Positions 61,821 to 64,000 of a stretch of 64,000 nucleotides of DNA are shown one piece after another. How positions within the stretch are numbered: the stretch's first letter is position 1; each line of letters starts with the position of its first letter. Position numbers and translations under genes: made by a program. The notes under the pieces are model-generated. The model was not told where the DNA came from, did no database searches, and worked only from the letters and a program-made list of their open reading frames with translations. The stretch comes from Conoideocrella luteorostrata. Lineage: Eukaryota > Ascomycota > Sordariomycetes > Hypocreales > Clavicipitaceae. Location: positions 124,001 to 188,000 of the forward strand of contig JASWJB010000039.1 of NCBI GenBank assembly GCA_032433595.1, read 5' to 3'.

Positions 61821-62955
61821 TCAATCAGCATAGGAAGATGGCATATGGGTATTTGTGGTTGTCAAACTCATTACAAAAGAGCTGTCCCAAGAGATACATT
61901 CCAGACGGCTATTTCTAGAAGCGATACCGCTATCTAATTGCCTCTCAACTGTCTGCCATGCTGTGCTATTGAAATATGCTTCAGATGACCCCGAGAACGA
62001 GATGATCAAGCACCAGCTATCCGGCCCAGGTGTAGGAAGTCTGGAAGCCAATATTTGCGCATTTGCGTGAGATATCTACTATCGGACGAGGTTCTCTGTA
62101 GAACAAATCGCCGCTAAAGAGCCACCCTAAGGATTCGACCTGTTCAGCGACAGCCAGAAGTCAAATTAATACGATCGCCATGCCGCGTATGGAGAATGCG
62201 AGAATAATACGATCCACTGAGACCAACTGAACGTCAGTTCTTGGCTGATGCAACACAGCGTATTGTCACTGAGGCAATAGTGTGGGCCTGAATGTTAGAT
62301 AAAGCGTTTGTAAGGTATCAGACATAGTTTCAAGCTAGACTAAGTCCATAGAGGCGCGTTCGACTCCTACTTAATGTCTCTCACAGCTGCTACTGTTATA
62401 TCCTTTCTCGTAGAAGCCGATTTCTATGACTATCCGGCCTTATCTTGGTCACTGATGCTTCTATAACAACGGCACCGTCGGCACAAATATCGAAGACAGC
62501 TCTCTGAACTTCCTCTGGTGATCTCGACCAAGTTTTACTCACTGGGAATCTTGCATATCCACCTTCGAAGTAGGCTAAGAGGCTTTTCTGTTACCCAAGA
62601 CACGAGTGTCATGGATGTTAAGTTTACGATTGGTTCCCATAGATTTCAAATTAGGGAGTGACCGGGAACTCCTAAACAGAGCATCGTATGACACTCGCAG
62701 AAGATGGGAAAAGGATTCCTCACCGCCGAAGAGTCCTCATGATACTGGGGTTCCCACTCTATCTGAACAGATCTACGTCCGAGTATACAGAGAGTGCCGA
62801 ACCCGCCGCAAACATACTTTATTTCCCGAGACACTAGTTCTGGAGTAGGGAACTAGGCTGGCCGAAATGGCTTGATTTGCTCTATATCAAAGTCGGGTTA
62901 ATCTCGTCCACACGACGACAGTCAATGCGCGGTCACAAATGTATTCTTTTATTAA
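61821..62955. other. AT-rich relic region, no intact gene
   Basis: About 1.1 kb without a supported intact gene. On the minus strand a short open stretch at about 62400-62530 reads SPEEVQRAVFDICADGAVVI, faintly like the start of a phytanoyl-CoA dioxygenase-type protein, but it is bounded by stops and I would not annotate it as such. Likely decayed accessory sequence. Confidence 0.35.
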
Positions 62956-62956
62956 T

Positions 62957-63052
62957 TACAGTAATTGTTGCAGCTCTACCGACGCCTCGGCGTGACTCAT
63001 ACGCCGCGCCACACGCCTCCACACAACGTACGTTCGTTAGTAAATTACTGTA
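62957..63052. mobile_element. Miniature Tc1/mariner-like element with TA flanks
   Basis: The left end reads TA then CAGTAATTGTTGCAG (from 62957); the right end reads AAATTACTG then TA (ending 63052). The ends give an 11-bp perfect inverted repeat TTACAGTAATT if the flanking TTA/TAA are included. The TA on each side fits a Tc1/mariner TA target duplication. With the flanks removed the element is about 92 bp, so non-autonomous. A further end of the same type, TACAGTAATTGTCAG, lies at about 63160. Confidence 0.6.
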
Positions 63053-63125
63053 ACTTGGTATTGTTGGTCAATGTTCTCTCCGGCAGGGGTACAGCCAGCA
63101 TCTAATGTGTTTTTATCATCACCAG

Positions 63126-63145
63126 ATAAGTCCATGAGGGACAAA
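63126..63145 (+). repeat. Dispersed 20-mer ATAAGTCCATGAGGGACAAA
   Basis: Exact match, in opposite orientation, to 55560-55579 and one mismatch from 4184-4203. It lies about 75 bp beyond the miniature Tc1-like element and just before another CAGTAATT end. Confidence 0.85.
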
Positions 63146-63491
63146 GGAAAAAGTAAAATATTACAGTAATTGTCAGAATGCACCCGAGAGATCTCACGGC
63201 TTTGACTGGAGGCTTGATGAGTGGGCTGGGGTGGGTGATCTTGTGATTGAGATGCGCAAGTAATGCGTGCGTAAATACAGTTCTATGGTCCAATGTGGCG
63301 TCACTACTATAAGCGCTTCAAGGTTTCGCCTTGAGTCAACTCTTCATATTGTAATGCACTATAGAATATTTATGAAGTAAGATAATGCATGAGGAATCTT
63401 AGTCTGTAAGATCCTCGCAAGCAGTATGGAGTTGCGCAAAATCTAGGATCACCATCTGAAACAACATTGGAAGCAGTTATGGTTCGATCTT

Positions 63492-63960
63492 TCATGAGTC
63501 CAAGATACAGTTACGCCACGTCACCCGGCGTCGGGGCCGACAGTAGGCATCCTCTCCTTCTGAGATTCGATGATGGTCTGGGAATAGCCGGGCCATGACT
63601 TTTCGAGCAGAGGCGTGACCGTAACTCCGACTGACACTGAGGTGGCCCGGATCGGTTTTAATTCCACAGCGAGACCTCTGGCCAGCCCGTCGATTCCAGC
63701 GTGGAATCCAATCCCCTGCGGCCACCCTCTATGCGGGAAACGCAAAGTCTATCCGTTGGAAATAGTAATTGAAGACTCCCTCGACTAGCGAACCGCCTGC
63801 TTTCCTCCCTTTAGAGCTTCGCGATCCTCCTGGCAAGCATGAGAGGGGCAAAAGATCGAACCTGCCAAGGTTCGATGTTGTCCCGGATGTGAAGGCGATG
63901 TGATCAATCACGATGTTGGAGGACTTTGTCCCAATGTACATACTCCATTCAGGGTAGTAA
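63492..63960 (-). pseudogene. Decayed short-chain dehydrogenase/reductase fragment
   Basis: On the minus strand, the upstream piece reads SSNIVIDHIAFTSGTTSN, like the end of the Rossmann strand of an SDR (a D-H-I-V-x-T-A-G type motif). After a frame change a second piece reads GIDGLARGLAVELKPIRATSV and PTVGPDAG, matching the helix that follows the SDR active site and the substrate loop. The YxxxK segment between them is not readable in one frame, and the N-terminal cofactor motif lies beyond the window edge or is lost. At least one frameshift separates the pieces, so this is a broken copy. Which SDR subfamily is unclear. Confidence 0.6.
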
Positions 63961-64000
63961 TATCCCGTATGTGGAAAATATTGCCGATTTAATGGAACGT

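Noticed and set aside
62345..62375. Possible tRNA T-arm (GCGTTCGACTCC)
   Set aside because: No matching acceptor stem, D-arm or anticodon arm can be folded at the right spacing.

Overview
The window looks like a euchromatic stretch of a filamentous ascomycete chromosome, most likely a sordariomycete of the Hypocreales type. The reasons are compact genes with 50-110 nt introns (GTRNGT donors, CTAAC/CTGAC-like branch sites), long intronless regulatory genes, pyrimidine-rich promoters, decayed copia-type and DNA-transposon relics, and transition-rich divergence between repeat copies as expected of RIP. The species is not identified. I modelled 19 protein genes that look intact, one frameshifted kinase-like gene and several relics.

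Layout. 0-2.4 kb: CCA-adding enzyme. 2.4-6 kb: a gene-poor AT-rich block with a 5'-truncated copia-type retroelement, its 3' LTR, and a diverged tandem repeat. 6.2-28 kb, all on +: a bZIP factor, an EF-hand MscS channel, a large WW/Gln-Pro-rich scaffold, a Rad9/Crb2-like BRCT protein, a tubby-like protein and a PAP2 membrane enzyme. 28.8-36 kb: Gyp7-type Rab GAP (+), Mso1-type Sec1 partner (-), Mak16 ribosome biogenesis factor (-) and Vps55 (+). 36.4-44.7 kb, on -: aminodeoxychorismate (PABA) synthase and Trs120 of TRAPP II. 45.7-53.5 kb: accessory block with a frameshifted kinase-like gene (+), an SDR with a degenerate active site (-) and a ten-exon MFS sugar transporter (-). 55.4-60.5 kb: a 384-bp inverted-repeat element, then an Asx-homology protein, Elongator subunit Elp5, the v-SNARE Sec22 (all +) and an unrecognised zinc-binding protein (-). 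61.5-64 kb: AT-rich relic DNA with a Tc1/mariner-like miniature element and a broken SDR.

Functional themes. Several genes serve membrane traffic: Gyp7, Mso1, Vps55, Trs120 and Sec22. Others serve translation and RNA: CCA1, Mak16 and Elp5. These are conserved housekeeping genes with no sign of being one operon-like unit. The accessory pieces (kinase, SDRs, transporter, relics) sit in the gene-poor intervals. I saw no convincing tRNA, rRNA, CRISPR or secondary-metabolite cluster.

The most unusual non-coding signals are these. A 9-mer, TACGGAGTA/TACTCCGTA, occurs about 20 times, always outside coding exons and often as a palindrome. A 384-bp element has two 79-bp terminal inverted repeats. A 20-mer is shared by three separate mobile-element contexts. 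Exon boundaries were inferred by eye from splice consensus, reading phase and family similarity, without any transcript data.
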